From Astropecten irregularis (Eukaryota; Echinodermata; Asteroidea; Paxillosida; Astropectinidae): 64,000 nucleotides of DNA. The notes under the pieces were generated by a model, which saw only the letters and a list, made by a program, of their open reading frames with translations, did no database searches and was not told the origin of the DNA. Position 1 is the first letter of the stretch. Every line of letters begins with the position of its first letter. This document shows positions 1 to 13,865 of the stretch, piece by piece. The DNA is taken from contig OZ020245.1 in the NCBI GenBank assembly GCA_963971285.1, positions 23,078,983-23,142,982 of the forward strand, written 5' to 3'. The translations under genes were made by a program, and so were the position numbers.

Positions 1-1278
1 AAAATGCATAGACCCTAAAAAATAATAATAATGAAAAACGATAAAAACAAAAAACACATTTGAAACTGAAAAGAGGTATACCAAAGAGAACCAGACTCGT
101 TTATGGAGAGTATCAAAATCACTTTGACGAATTTATTTTAGCTTATTAAAAGAAGTTCCGATTTCTTGATAAATTCTATTTTATGACGCTCTGACGTGCT
201 TGTATATTAATAAAAAATTGCAGTGATCACTTTTTTGTTGTTTTTACTTTTTTGGTCATTTTTAGAAATAATTTTACGGTCGTGTTTACCAATAATAATT
301 AAATCCGACAAAATATGCCCAAATTTTGTACTCATTTCATCCTTCCTATTTAATCTTATTTGCTATAACCAATTGAAAAATACAAGTTAATCATATGGGA
401 AAATGTAGTTTTGGATCAATTGTCTGCGTTTATTTCGTATACATTTGTATTTCTGAAGTAACGTTCTCTAGCTCTGAAAAGGTGTACAATCAAAACAGAC
501 ACAGGAACGAAGATGTACCCACAATGTCTCCATTTAACAACTGGGAGACATCGGTCTAAGGTCTTCGAAATAGAAGTAATGTTTTCTTATCGGTTCGATA
601 AAGTAAATAATCGTACTTAAACGCTGCGAAGGCCCTGAGTAGTTGGGAGGGCTTTTTATAATGTTTTCACTCTCTCTATATACGAACTCTGGATCTCGAT
701 TCATGTTTAAAGAGTCAAGGAACCTGCGTGGACTCTATTTGTTTCCACTCTGTCCGTAGACATGCACGGACCTTAAAATACACTATAGCGCGATGGAAAA
801 GAAGGTATACACGGTATAAAGTATAGAGACGGAGGAGAATGCGAACTATAGAAGACTAAAAAGTGGCCGGATTCTGCAAATTCGGCAAACGAGGTTTCGT
901 CAAATTATTAACAGCCCCTAAAATAAACTCATTTGTGCGGCAATTTCCTGCGCGCCTGGACCGTGCGACAGGGCAAACATCGGGAGGGATATAGTCGGTG
1001 CTCGTGTACCCCCCGAAAAATGCTCCATATGGCTAGTCATTTATCTTCAGCCTCTCTCGCTCTTGCTCTATACTCGCTCACATCTCAACGATTGTATTGG
1101 AGGGACTGATGCGAGGGGCATGGGTGGGAAGATGATGAGGTATTGGCTGTTAAGAGACGACATCTTCCATTGCTTCATGCTCCAACGTGACACTATACCG
1201 ATCATGGCTTTTACCTGAAACCTGCATGCACCACTTTGATACATTTCATAGATCTAAATTACAACATACACTGTGGTC
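1..1278. other. Intergenic DNA, no feature seen
   Basis: AT-rich sequence with frequent stops in all frames. No homology-bearing ORF, inverted repeat or tandem array was recognised. A run of moderately GC-rich unique sequence lies at about 930-1140. Confidence 0.5.
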
Positions 1279-1648
1279 TTAAAGATAATATCATACTTTG
1301 GTAAGACACCAAAACAGAAATATTCACAGATTTACGTACCGTATGACTTACAGGGTATGAAGATAGCGGTGGTAGAAACATACCGTTGAATTTTTTCCGC
1401 CTGAAATGGTGTATTTATCCAGAAATTAGTTAAACAACGACCGAAAATCTTTTTGATCTTTTAAAAGATCAAAAATAAAAGAGAAAAGACTTAAGAAATA
1501 CTGTGGCCGTTTTTCACTGTTTTCTCAAAAAGTGGGCACCGTATGGGACTGAAATTTTCACAGATGACTATTACTGTATCGTCCTTGATATTTTTGCCCA
1601 TGAATCTGTGTTTCTTTGACAAAAACCAATGTACGATACTACCTTTAA
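1279..1648 (-). mobile_element. TTAA-flanked MITE, copy 1 (reverse orientation)
   Basis: A member of the commonest repeat family in the window. The family consensus is TTAA, then AGGTAATATCATACTTTGG, about 330 bp of non-coding sequence, then CCAAAGTATGATACTACCT and TTAA. This copy reads in reverse: the end carrying GGTAAGACACCAAAACAG comes first. It has no coding capacity. TTAA targets together with terminal inverted repeats of about 19 bp suggest a piggyBac-type non-autonomous element, but no transposase is present to prove the superfamily. It abuts copy 2 tail to head, sharing the TTAA at 1645-1648. Confidence 0.8.
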
Positions 1649-1915
1649 AGGTAATATCATACTTTGGTTTTTGTCAAAGAAACAGATTCATGGCCACAGT
1701 GGAAAACGGCCACAGTATTTCTTTAGTCTTTACTCTTTTATTTTTGATCTTTAAAAGATCAAACAGAATTTTAGTCGCTGGTTTTACTCCTTTCTGGATA
1801 ACAGCATTTCAGGCAGATTCTTTTAACGGTATGTTTGTACCATCAGTGTAAGTTATATGTAAATCTGTGAAAATTCCTGTTTCGGTATGCTACTAAAGTA
1901 TGATACTACCTTTAA
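1645..1915 (+). mobile_element. TTAA-flanked MITE, copy 2 (internal deletion)
   Basis: Forward copy of the same family, starting at the TTAA shared with copy 1 and ending at TTAA 1912-1915. It is about 100 bp shorter than the consensus because the segment between ATTCATGG and the CACAGTGGAAAACGGCC block is missing. The short ORF reading through it (1543-1851) is not a gene. Confidence 0.8.
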
Positions 1916-3375
1916 ACTATGTATTTTCTTTCACTAACTTGAAAAATCAAACTTGTAATCTGTATGCTTTTCAACTCGACCAAACGATCGAAATTTGTCA
2001 GTATTACTATATAAAACTATTACAATACGCGTCTCTGCAAAAACAAGAAATAGCTGTACATGTATAATGGCATACACGAAACTCAATTGTATCTGGTTAT
2101 ATGTTGAGATTTGTATTCGTTCTAACATTGGGTTCAATGGTATATTTGAACACCTACATTGTAGAATTACATCATGCATTCTTATGATGATTACTGTAAG
2201 ACATATATAGAGCTCGGTGATAATATACTGCCGTTTTTATGATTAAAACAAGATATAAACGGACAGTAATTAACGATAATGAAAAACCACTCTGGCCGAT
2301 ATGTGATATATTAGCTAATGATGCGATAAGTACATCGCCAGACAATGCAACAACCGTGTTATAATACCAAAGAACGGTCTGTTGCTATAGTATAGGCCTA
2401 TACAGTCTGCACGACCATATAGCTGCCATCTTCACTTCACCATCCCATCGGGTCTTTTAGCCTACATTTGGGGGGCTTTTCCCCACTCCACGGCTGATAA
2501 CACGGATACATTATCAATTAATTGAGCTATAGGCTTCTTAGTTTGACAAATTAGTAAAGGGTTCTCGAGTAGGGAGACCGGTGACCCTGGAAAGGCGGGA
2601 ACATTGGGCCGAGAGCGTGGCACAATAGATAAATGGAATTATCAAATACATTTAACTTGATTAAATGCATTTGGTCCTGTGTTACGGTGGTAGTAAATTA
2701 TGTTTTAAATTAATTATCGGTAAGTATCAATCACTCTTGTTGTGAGACGGCGAGTCAAATGAGCCAACACGTTAAGCGCATTATCTATAGGAGACAATAC
2801 GGGCTTAATCCTTTAGTGCTATATTGGTGATTGTAACACGTATTGCTCTGAGTTACGATACCCATGAACTCTTTGCTTGAACACTCAGACGGCCGTTATT
2901 ATCACAAATATTGGGTTGATGAGTAACCTTGCATGGGGGAATCTCTCTATATGACTTGAAGATTATACGGGTGGAGGATGGCGGCAATGTGATGAATATT
3001 GCAGGGGAGCGTTTAACTAATTAAGGCCCGGTCGGAGACGGTGATTTGACATTCACGCAGCCTGGGAAGAATCCCGGGCGGAATAAGCGTTGCCGGTCGT
3101 GTTTTTTTTATTTCATTTGGAGATTTTGATGTCCGCAAAAAGATGAAGACCAAAAAAAGACAAAATCAGGCTTATATATCGCTCTATCAAGTGACTTGTT
3201 GGCTATGTAAGTATAGCGAAGCAGACTGAGTATCATCCGACAGTTACACGACTGTCATGGTTTACATATTTTCTTTTAATGTATTTAATTTTCAAGTATT
3301 AATAGAAGTATCAATATAGTGAAATTTTGAATAAATTACAAAACCATTTTATAGTTAACACTTCATTTAAATAAT
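1916..3375. other. Intergenic DNA, no gene seen
   Basis: Unique AT-rich sequence. It contains one copy of the over-represented octamer TAGGCCTA (2393-2400). No other structure was recognised. Confidence 0.45.
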
Positions 3376-3665
3376 ACGGCCGGGGCATAGATGGCAAGTG
3401 TTAGGTACCGTCGTTTCTCACCAATGTGGCCCAGGTTCGATCCCAGAATTGGGTCATTTGTGAAAAAAGGTGTGCATTGGTTCTTTCCAATGCTACGAGG
3501 ATTATTCTCCACCAAAAATCAAACCTTTTCGATCTCAGGCTGTGTTCAGAGATTATATGATACATGGATTGATGTGGCTGGCAGCCAAAGGGCGCCAATG
3601 AATGCCGGCAACTCGATTACGTTCACTCACACTAGCTGAATATTCGCAGTAAGGATGATTTAATA
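3376..3665 (+). mobile_element. tRNA-derived SINE, family A, copy 1
   Basis: The head carries a Pol III B-box-like GGTTCGATCCC at about 3435. It is followed by the family body: GTTCTTTCCAATGCTACGAGG, a TTTTCGATCTCAGGC block, and GATGTGGCTGGCAGCCAAAGG near the 3' end. The same body recurs in reverse at 34694, 38609 and 62436. The head resembles a tRNA without folding as a complete one. The element ends in an AT-rich stretch. Short ORFs on both strands are accidental. Confidence 0.75.
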
Positions 3666-6618
3666 ATTTATTAAATTATCATTATTATCATGTCTTAAAA
3701 AGGGCGTTTTTCAATTATCATGAACAATAATCGATCATTAAGTCTATCCATTAACGCGCGAGGTGAATATTCACATTGGTATCAATTGTGATCAATTTTG
3801 TTCTAAATCAAATTCAATTAATTTCAATTGACGAAGTCTTGATGCATAAAACAGATTTCAAAACCTGAGGTAATTTAAGTTGCTGTTGTTGTTATCATCA
3901 TTACATTTGTTTTCGCATCACTTTTTTTTTTTTATCTTTCGACGGTATGGAAAGTGTAGAAAAAGTCTGAACAGGGAGAAATCACGAATTGAAATCGCCT
4001 GATGTTGAGCTAAATGAAAGAAAACAGCAGCAAAAAGACTTGTCTTTTGCTCAGAATTGTATCGATCCGGTGCGTGGACCGCCATCAAGAGTCAAGAAAA
4101 TCTCCAGAGTGAGCTAAGGGACGTTTCCTTGAAGAGTATAGTTACAGGTAGCTGTATATTTGAGATATGCAATCATAGCAGGTCATCTACACAGTGTACT
4201 ATAATAATGACCAATGCACTAATCGTTCAAATCTCATTTCACTTTGTCTGTTCACTCTTTTCATCGATTTAACTGCAACAAAATAATATAGTGTGTATAA
4301 TAGCCTAGGTTGTAATTGTCATACCTTTATATTCCTTGCCACGTTCACAGTGCCAGTATACGTGTACTATAATAATACAAGAGAAAAGTCAGTGAGAAAA
4401 GGTACAAAGGTGTACTGGGGTTGAATTTCACGGGGAAAAAAAGGCTTGGCGAAAAAAAATGTGGCGCAAAGATTGTGACGCATAAAGGGAGCAAGCAGCG
4501 AGCGTTGAAACGAACAAAACGGGATAATTGCGACAAGATGTTGTTACATCGATTTGCTGAGGCACTTGTTCATCCCTGTGTCTACCCCTCCCCATCACAC
4601 ACTCTCCCCCCTACCCTCTCTCTCTCCCTCTCTTCATCGGCCCTAAAGTCTCTTTATAATGCACGGGTTTCTGACACGCTGGAGCCCCCTTGTCACGCTG
4701 CTACAGTTGCCAAAGAAACTGGAGAGGCCCAACTCGACGAGAGGGAGAGAGCGTCGACAATGCACGGCTAACTGAGTGCAGAGGGGCCGCCGTTGATGTC
4801 CCAACAAACACGGGCCTTGTAATTCGAGGATGAACCGCACTCGCTACTCTAAATTGCCGTTCCTTTTGTGTCAATTTGGCGAAAAATGCCAGCAATCGTG
4901 ACGTGCAGGCACTGGCTATATAGGACCGCTGCAGCGATGGACGTGAATTTATTTTCCCCTCCTCCTCCTTTTTTTGGTGGGAAACTCGCTCCAAAGCTGG
5001 AAGCGAAAGGACGTGCTTGAATTCGTGACGATGCCTGTTATCAGCGCTGCCTAGTTGCACCATTAACTTGTACTATATTAGGCTATACTCATGATTTCGT
5101 AAGCACAGGGGCAAATGAATCTACGATTTAACTTTCAGAAGGTAGACCTAAGTTTAGGGTTGTCTTAAAGCTCCTAAACTAAAACAAATTACAGAGTAAC
5201 CAGCCATTGACCACTCAGTCTTCATCATGCTCAAAACGTAAGCATATATCCCGTACAATCTTGGCCAAATTGATCACATGTCAAGAAGATCAATTATAGG
5301 CCTAAAGAAATTTGGGAGGAGGACAATATTTGACTTGAAGTTTATAATATTAAGTCAAGTAGCAGACATGAAAAGTTCATAAGCACGAACTATAAGTATG
5401 GGATGTATATGCCTGGCACTTACTCCACAACAAACAACATCACTATTTATAACAAAGCAGGCCCTGCATAAAAAATATCAATATACATGTATAGGTCTAA
5501 TTGACGCCCTCTCGTTATTAAGAATAGTTGACTTTGATTTAACATTTAATGTAATTACAATGAGTAACGTTTCTTGAACTAGTGGCCCTTGGAAGGAGCA
5601 TCTACACATAATCAAAGTCATTCAATTGAAGTTCATCTAATTCATAACTATTAAGCTGTAGTGTTGCTTTAAAACAACAACCAAAGGAAAACATACACAC
5701 ACGGTCGAGTGGTAGGAAACCATGGCTATATAACTTAGGAGTAAAGGGGACAGCCATAGAGTGGTGAAGTAGGCTTTAGTGCCGGGGCAAGTGTCTTCAA
5801 CGGGCATACACTTCTACTCATGGGTTCTCCAAACATGACAAGGGAACACGATTAAAGTCACGTGCCCCCTCCACCCTCCCCGAGCACCCTCTCAATTGGT
5901 TTTTATAAGATTGGGTGCTTCATGTAGTATTAAGGTCCCTACTCACGGGGAAACTTGTCGTGTTATTGTGCAGTTCCGGTGTTTCATGTGCTATCAGGAG
6001 TGTTCACAGAGCGAAAAATAAGGGGGAAGAAGTGGAGGGTATAGGCAAACGTCGTCCGCATGCTCGTTGGAGTTTTTTAGTATTAATGGAAAGGGTTGGT
6101 AGTTTACTTTGAGAGGCCCTCTTGTAGGTAGCCATGAATGATAGCCATGCATCTTGTCACGGTATGACTTCTCTTCACTCTAATACGCGCTCTGAGAGTC
6201 CAGGGCCAGACGCACTTAACGCAGCATTATTGAAATAGAATAATGCATAACACGATTCGAGCACATGCACGCCGAACGACCTGGTTTTTGAAGCACTGAG
6301 AGGTATAAGGGTATGAGAGCCATCTAACCATTATAGCTAAGATTGAAACAAACTGTTGATGCAGCACATATACAAATGCCCTTCGAGTCAAATGTTCTCA
6401 TCATTATTTGGATAGCAAAGAGAAAGGTGTGTTGAGACACTCAACTTACATGGAATCAGGTATAAGGGTGCTTCGAATTATCATCAGGATGCTTAAGTTT
6501 CACTTACCCTTCAGAAATTCCAAGATGCAAGTTAGTAATGCTATACCTCCAGCTGCAAACAGTTAATTTCTGCAACGAAACAAACAACCGAAAAAAATAT
6601 GCTTACATAAGTTATACA
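3666..6618. other. Intergenic DNA with simple-sequence patches
   Basis: No coding exon was recognised. A pyrimidine-rich CT tract lies at about 4585-4640, in a locally GC-richer block (about 4560-5060) that gives overlapping ORFs of up to 120 codons. These have no recognisable domain and are open on both strands, as expected of low-complexity sequence. TAGGCCTA is at 5297-5304. Confidence 0.45.
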
Positions 6619-6862
6619 GGGGCCAATTTCACGGCGCTGCTTAGCACAAACATTTGCTAAGCATGACATTTCTGTCTTAATAAAAACAGAGTAAACAACA
6701 AAATGTCCATGTATTGTGTATCGCTTGTGATTGTTCTTATAGGCTGTTGTTCACTGACCATGAATATCAAATGAAATTTCTGACGGTGTTTGTTTTATTG
6801 GACAAGACATTTTTGTGCCAAGCACTGATTTGTGTGCTTAGTAGCTCCATGAAATTGGTCCC
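6619..6862. mobile_element. MITE with GGGGCCAATTTCA terminal inverted repeats
   Basis: The left end begins GGGGCCAATTTCACGGCGCT and continues with GCTTAGCACAAA. The right end is TTTGTG...TGCTTAGTAGCTCCATGAAATTGGTCCC, which is the imperfect reverse complement. The total is about 244 bp with no coding capacity. No clean target duplication is visible, so age or superfamily cannot be fixed. A degenerate right-end remnant (CATGGAATTGGTCCT) is seen near 24285. Confidence 0.65.
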
Positions 6863-9800
6863 AGATGTCTTTTCAAACATGTTAGCCTGTGAAATGACAT
6901 ATGACCACGTGATTCTTAAAGCTGACTATATACTCATTTACAAAACTTTTCTGTGACTTTCTACAGATCTGAACTATTTGATGTTTTACTCTTCACTCTT
7001 AAAAAAGCATTTCATGCATAAAAATGCCAAATTGTGTTTTCTCTCATAACTATCATTATAAAACCATTTATTTCATTTGAAACAAATGGGAAATACTTCT
7101 GTTTTCGACAATCACCTATTGTTTTGGCATTCCTTTAATTTGGGGGCCGGTGATTATAAAGTTAAGAAAATAGTTTATTTGTGTGCACAGTATAGCCACA
7201 AAGTGGGTATTCAGTCATATGAATACTAAAGTTCATCACAGACAATGGCAACAGAATTCTGAGATCTGAAAATGGAAACATGGGCACGGGGGGTGAAAGT
7301 CCTATGGCAATATACCCCCAAGTGCTTCTATTCTATTCATGTTATACATTCACTCAGGCTTGCATTATAGGCGCGATTTGCATTTAGTGCTCAGTTAAGA
7401 GCGTGCCTAATGTAAACACGACACAACCATGCTCTTGAAAATTGACGTCTGTGCAGATTCAGAGTGATAAAAATCCCTGTGTAGGATGAAAAGAGGGTAT
7501 ATGATGGTATAGAGGACCAAGCGGGGAGTCCACTCTACCCCCCATCAAACGTTTTATTTCTTCTCTCTTAGTCTTTTTCTCTTGCGAACCCCCCACCGTA
7601 CGGCGAGGGCCCCTGGCTGGCTGTAAGCTACCGCCACTCCCTACCCTGCAGGGCACGGTGCGCCGGCCCCGCAATGTACCCACCACAGACGGCGCGGCCC
7701 ATATGGTGAACGCGCTAAGAAAAACACCGAAAGTGACTGCGGGTCGTGGCCAAGGGAGAAGGGGAAAGAGAGAGAGAGAGAGAGAAAAGGGTAGGTACTC
7801 CCCGGTCGCAACTGCTAACATCTCCCCAACCAGCGTGTCGATATTGTCCATGCTTAATCGGCTGTGCACTGTATTTGTGCATGTAAAACCCACAACGGTA
7901 TTTGGACGGTAAAACAGGCCGTCGGTTGAGCCCTAGGGGTTAGGCTGATAAAATCTGATTGATAAAAGAAGAAAAAAAATGAAAATAAAGAAAAAAATTA
8001 TAGGAATTAAGAATAAAAAAAATCACAGCGTGTCGTTTTAACTGTGAAGAATAATGGGGAGCGTTTACTAGTCCTTGACAAAAAAAAAAACGATTTTCCG
8101 GGACGAGAGCCGCGCATTATCCCTAAGACACACTACACGTGTCAGGCCGGTCGCTTAACACATCACCCCCTACTGAATGTGCCTTAAATGCACTGACTTC
8201 TGGGGGCTGAATCGCACCACTTATCAAGGCATGATGTCTATCGCGTGCTTTGTTTTATATTATCAAGGAGAATAATAAAAAAGGCAAGGTATGAGAGTTA
8301 ATGAAGTGGTAAGTATTATGCCCACTGGGACCAGTGTACTGATGTAGATTGGCCATATAACATCCTGGTACCATACCCATGACAGCTGTGGTCCATAGTC
8401 ATGTTGTTGATTTAACAGTCAAATATAACATAGATGGTACGAGGCTATATAGCACTCACCATCAAACCCCCCTCCCCCCTTCTCCGACCCCCTGCACCAC
8501 CACCACTCTTAACTTGTCTTTTTGATTCATTCTCGTCAACCAAGCGTACTATTGTGGGTAAGTCCACACCGATCCAGCCAAGCGCAGTGGATGGATGGGG
8601 GGAGTATAAGCGACCGACCGGGGAGTGAAGCGAGCGAGCGAGCGAAGCCATCGTACGGGTCGCCCAGGGCTTCTCGCTGCCTTTCTCTCCCCCCGTCGTC
8701 CTACCCGGCACTCACGCCGCTGAGCCCCCGCTGATGGATGTGGCTGTCACTTTGTAAATGGACTGTCCAACGCCATCATCAGCGCAAACATTTAACGCTT
8801 CTTTCTTCTTGTTGCTTTCGATTTAGTTCGTCATTTTAGCGTCGATTACACGTGTTGTGACAAGGTCTTATTGAGCGTTGCACTTGGCCGACCCGTATTG
8901 ATGTGTTAATGGCGCTTGGTTATGTGCACATTGGTTCTGTCATATTTACTCGATGTAAAACATGCCCCAGACAAAGAACGTATATGAGCGAAAACAGAAG
9001 ATATGTCTTAAATAATTACTTATAAATATGCATGAAATACATGACACGCGGCACCATTTTTGTACCATTTAAAATAGGCATTTCCGCTCGAAGCGAGATA
9101 AATTATTCCTATAACTTTTGTTCTGCACAATCGTTTCATTTCTTATAATTAACTTATTTTTTAAACAACAAAATTAGATCCCTTGCCACTTCGGCGTCAA
9201 CACTGCCATGTTTTTCATTTATTTAAGAACAGGAAATGTCTTAACTTGGACTGCCTACAAATATTGGGGGGAAATGTCAAGTGGTTTGAAAACATCCCGC
9301 GCGAAATAAAACTGGCGAAAGTGTGCGTGAATTTTAATACGGTCTATTTTAACATTGCGCCTTGAGCATTAAAAATCTGCGGTATAAAATACAAAAAAAA
9401 AAAAAACAGTGGATAAGGACATTTAAAAAAAAAGCCTGCACTGATGATATTAGAGAACTATACTATAGTGTTATTTTGTATCGTTCTGAAGTGTTTGCCC
9501 GTAGTTTTATGCAAAGTGAGTCGGACTTCATTAGGTATGTACACACACTCCATTCGCCTGGCTTCGCCTAATGTACTGGGTTTGACCGCAGGGTTTAGTG
9601 AAACCTTTCAAAAGGTTCAAGTTTGTCTTGCCGTTTTTTTGTTCTTGGCCTGCGAGGCAGGAGAGCTGATGATTTTCTCATCTGCCTGACCCAAAGACTT
9701 GTCATTCATCTTTGATTTTTTTGGTTGACACAATGGCTACATGGTGTAGGTGCACTTAGAAGGGTAAAGTTTAAGCTGACTGGACAAGGCATTGCATGCT

Positions 9801-9972
9801 CTTTTAACTATCGGCGTATAATGGTTACCGTACACAAAACCATTGATAAATTGTATTATTTAATTTGTTTTACTTGCTCATCGAACTTAATTATTTAAGG
9901 TAATCGCGTTTAACTTGAATCTAAAGTGCTCACTATAGATCTTTCATAAACTGACCAGAAGTCGCTGTCTAT
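6863..9972. other. Intergenic DNA with two GC-rich blocks
   Basis: GC-rich blocks lie at about 7500-7800 (with an (AG)n run at about 7762-7787) and about 8440-8740 (with a GCGA-type repeat at 8630-8646). Each block throws overlapping ORFs on both strands (up to 144 codons) that lack any recognisable domain. They are the kind of unique GC-rich island that could be regulatory, but nothing in the sequence proves this. Confidence 0.4.
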
Positions 9973-10320
9973 TTAAAGGTAATATCATACTTTGGTTTTT
10001 GTAATACAGATTCATGGGCAAAAATATCAAGGAAGATACAATAACAGTCATCTGTGAAAATGTCAGTCCCATACAAGCCCACTTTTTGAGAAAACAGTGA
10101 AAAACGGCCACAGTATTTCTTTAGTCTTTCCATTGTTATTTTTTATCTTTAAAAGATACAAATTATGTTGGGTCATTACTCTTTTCTGGGTAAATAAACC
10201 ATTTCAGGCAGAAAAACGATAACGTTATGTATGTATATACCATCACCATCTTCATACCCTGTAATCATTTCTGTGGAATTTCTGTTTCGGTATGCTACCA
10301 AAGTATGATACTACCTTTAA
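9973..10320 (+). mobile_element. TTAA-flanked MITE, copy 3
   Basis: Forward, nearly full length. It begins TTAAAGGTAATATCATACTT and ends AAGTATGATACTACCTTTAA, with TTAA at 9973-9976 and 10317-10320. The internal landmark blocks (ATTCATGGGCAAAAATATCA, the CAGTCATCTGTGAAAA block and CATTTCAGGCAGAAA) are all present. Confidence 0.85.
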
Positions 10321-11132
10321 GGTCGGAGTTCCAATCCCGTCCAAGAAACATTGTAAAATTGTTTTCAGAATTAAATATACTGAAACAATACAGTTGTTTA
10401 GGCCTATACATCTGTTAGAAAAAGTGTTATACGACTAGTCTATGGCGCCAATACACTAAGCATACATAGTTGAAATCTGTTCACGTTCTGGTACGTAAAC
10501 TCTTTGCAAAGAGCATCGTAACACAAACTGTAAAAGTGTAGATATAGATTGCTGTACAATCGGTACAAGTAACCCAAGCATTTCACTCTGACAATCATGC
10601 CAAACAGAGCCATCTATTTCACAAAAATATGTCAGAATTCTGTGACTAAATCGATAAATCCACATAATGGCCCAATCCTGTCCGAAAAATTGTCATTTAT
10701 ATATGAAGGAAGCATACAAGTGTACCGACATAACATATCCACCATCTTGTAGGGAGGACATGGTGTTATAACAGATCGATGAACAAACCTGTCACTGTTA
10801 GCTAAATGAGTCAGTATCATCGACATTCTTCACACCAAATAGTCTTTGTAGAAAATATGTATAATCAGCAAAAAATTAGTGAGAAAACAGTCGCCAGCAA
10901 GTCATGTTATACGAGCAATAATGGTTAGTAACTTGCTTTTCAAAACATTGCTTTTCCATAGCATAAAATCTCTGGGTTTTTTTTCGTACAAATGGCATTT
11001 TGATAATGGCTTATAATATCAGCTACTCGGTTTATTGCGTCCGCAAATCACCGGGACAGAACAATAATGACCATTATTGTACACCATACATTCTTTTTGC
11101 AACTGCATGGTGCGCTCGCATTTAGTAAATGC
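10321..11132. other. Intergenic DNA
   Basis: Unique AT-rich sequence. TAGGCCTA is at 10399-10406. No gene seen. Confidence 0.45.
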
Positions 11133-11376
11133 TTAAAGGTAATTATCATACTTTGGTTTTTGTAAAAGAAATACAGATTCATGGTCACAAATATCAGGGA
11201 CGATACAGTAACAGTCATCTGTGAAAATTTCAGCCCCATACGGTTCCCACTCTTTGAGAAAACAGTGAAAACAGCCACAGTATTTCTTAAATCTTTTAAA
11301 GTTTTTTAAGTCTTTTAAAAGATCAAAAAGATTTTTGGTCGTTGTTTTACAAATTTCTGGATAAATACACCATTTC
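11133..11376 (+). mobile_element. TTAA-flanked MITE, copy 4 (3' truncated)
   Basis: Starts at TTAA 11133 and follows the family consensus up to GGATAAATACACCATTTC, where the match stops. The terminal 100 bp and the right inverted repeat are absent. Confidence 0.75.
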
Positions 11377-13865
11377 TTTTTATCGTTCTCAATTTTAAAA
11401 TCATATCGGGTTGTTTTTGTCTGGATGTTCAACGATTTTGAACGCCATATTTTGAGTTTATTGCAATGCATTTTTCTTCTTTAAAATTTCTCGATGAAAA
11501 ATAATAATAATAAAGATAAAAAAATACTAAAAGGACAACCCAAAATATGTATCACAAAAAAAAACAGCTTAAAAGATGTTTTGAAGCAGAAGATATTTTC
11601 AAAAAACACATTTCAGAAACGCGGCAATATATACAATTGACGTATTTACAAACTCCCCGTCAAATTATGCGTGAAGTTGGCAAATAAAAGCCATCCAAAC
11701 AACATCTTTTTCCTACTCAGAATTTGATCGACTGCACCAATCCAAATTGAAGCAACACTCACAAACTTTTTCGCATCCTTCACAGTTCCGCTGATTTCAT
11801 TATCCGTCCGTTCAAGCGACTTGGAGATTTGGTTGTTTTTTGTTTTTCGTCTTTTCTTCTTCCTGATGAGTAAATCTTAAGGCTAATAACTGTCACTTCC
11901 AGCACTTGGCAACTTCTTGGAGGGCGCTTGGGCACTTATCCCCTTAAGAACTTGACAAGTTTGAATTTAAAAAAAAAAGACGACGACGGCTAGAGAGAGA
12001 GAGTGAGCGAGTGAGAGAAAAAAGGCACCTCGGTCCGGATATGAAATTTCAAATTGCTGTTGACTAGATAGCCCCGGGGGGCTAACGCTGCGCTGTACGG
12101 CCAATAATTATGAACGTCTTGCATTCAGATACTCCGCTAAGACACACTCGAGTTTGTCTTTTTGCATCGGTAGCCCCCCCCCCCTGTGATATTAAGTCTC
12201 TGAGCATTATAGCATTATAAGAAAACCGCGGTATCAAACTCCTTCGCTTTTTCCCCGTGCCTTTTTTTATATTTTCTCTCTAGTCTTTCTCCCTATCTCC
12301 TGCCTTCTTTCTCGTTGATTTGTTCCCCTCCCACCCCTTCCAGACTGCAAGGAGAGAGATCTTACTCGTAAATTGATGAATTGCACTTCGCAATTGTCTT
12401 TCTTTGGACCTGAACTCGGCCGACGCCAAACGTGGGGGGATGGGGGATGGGGATGGCCCCCACGGCGATCGATTAAAGGCTAGCTTTGCTCGCGGGCCAG
12501 TGCCGGAAGTGACGGAAATGCCTTAATTGCAAAATGGCTTCTTGTTTTTTAGGGGGGAGGGGGGGGGGGGGGAGATTCGGAAAAAAAAAACTCCGGCCGG
12601 TTTTATTATATATACGCGTAAGCAACGGAGCGCGAAATTCTGTCCGGTGAAGTGGGTCCCCGTAATCATATAATCTAATGTGAATATGAGAAAGGGCGGT
12701 TTGTACAATTATACACGATACCTGATCTTATAAATAATGGACAAGACTTTGGATGTTATTATTGCATGGATGGCTTGCATCATGGGTTATTATTCTGTAC
12801 AGGGGAAATTGTGTAGTTGGGGGAAAATTGAGCTTAATACTTGTTTTTATAAAAGCATGCTAAGTAATTACGTGTCAAGCATATTGCTCATGTCAAAATT
12901 AACAAATGTATTCTAAGTATAAGCCAATTAAACGTATAAAGATTGTTATCTAATTTTGTAAGAAAGAAAACCAAAAGACAACTTAAAACAACAACCACAA
13001 CAGCAGATACAAAAGCCAACATTTTCAATCGTAATATGGAACATTTCAAAATCACCCAATTGTCAAGTTCACCAAATAATTTATACGAGTTACTGTTTTT
13101 ATAAACGTTTTAATTGATTCATGTGTCTGGTTGTTCCGTTTCTTTGACTGGTCGTTTTCTTTGGCTTTTCAGTTGTTGACTGTATGATATGTCCCATCAA
13201 TAAACACAGTAAAGAGTTCATTGTGTTTGCAATTAAACATCTAATTGATACTTAACTGATACATTTGACAAGTGATACAAAGTATGAGGACATTTTAAAC
13301 GAGCTTTTTGGCTGCCTCAAACCAAGCAAAAATGTAAACAACCTGCCATTATTATCTTGGATAAAGACAAAGTCAACCAAAAAACCACCTTGAGTGAAGC
13401 TTTCAAAAATTTGATTCGTTTCCATTTCTTTGTGGTAAACTTTATCTCTCTGTCTTTTTTTTTCGGACTCATTTGAATAATGCATAATTCATGAAGCTAT
13501 ATACAGTCATCATATTCCTATCCATGCCCGAGGCTGGCGTGTAGGTTTCATGTGCGAAAGTCAGGCTGGCCATTAAGGCACTCCAAAGTACCTGTCGGTT
13601 CAATACAAGGAAATGAACTGTATCGGCGGCTGTCGACCAGCATGAATATTCATTAGGTGAATACCATGCCAATCCGCCGGGCCTTGGCCGAAACAAAGAC
13701 AGATGCGATTCGGTTTAAACCGATACTTGAGAGTTGAGCTGGCATCGACACCTTCAAGTGACATTTGACTGCTGGCTTCGCCAGTTTATTAAAACAATAC
13801 AGGACAGTCATTCAGTCGCATTACAGACGCATGCCGGTATACGGGGAAAACAATAAATGGACCTC
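11377..13865. other. Intergenic DNA with homopolymer and purine tracts
   Basis: Unique sequence with a C run at about 12174-12184, a G-rich tract at about 12551-12573, and purine-rich (GA)n at about 11993-12018. No coding exon was recognised; the short ORFs are compositional. Confidence 0.4.

Noticed and set aside
1543-1851. 102-codon ORF, and similar ORFs at 11133, 40220, 44415, 50499, 52172 and 53723
   Set aside because: They lie within copies of the TTAA-flanked MITE, shift frame between copies and have no shared protein product.
7459-7893. 144-codon ORF in a GC-rich block
   Set aside because: Also open on the opposite strand. Arg/Pro/Ser-rich, low-complexity composition typical of GC-rich chance ORFs.
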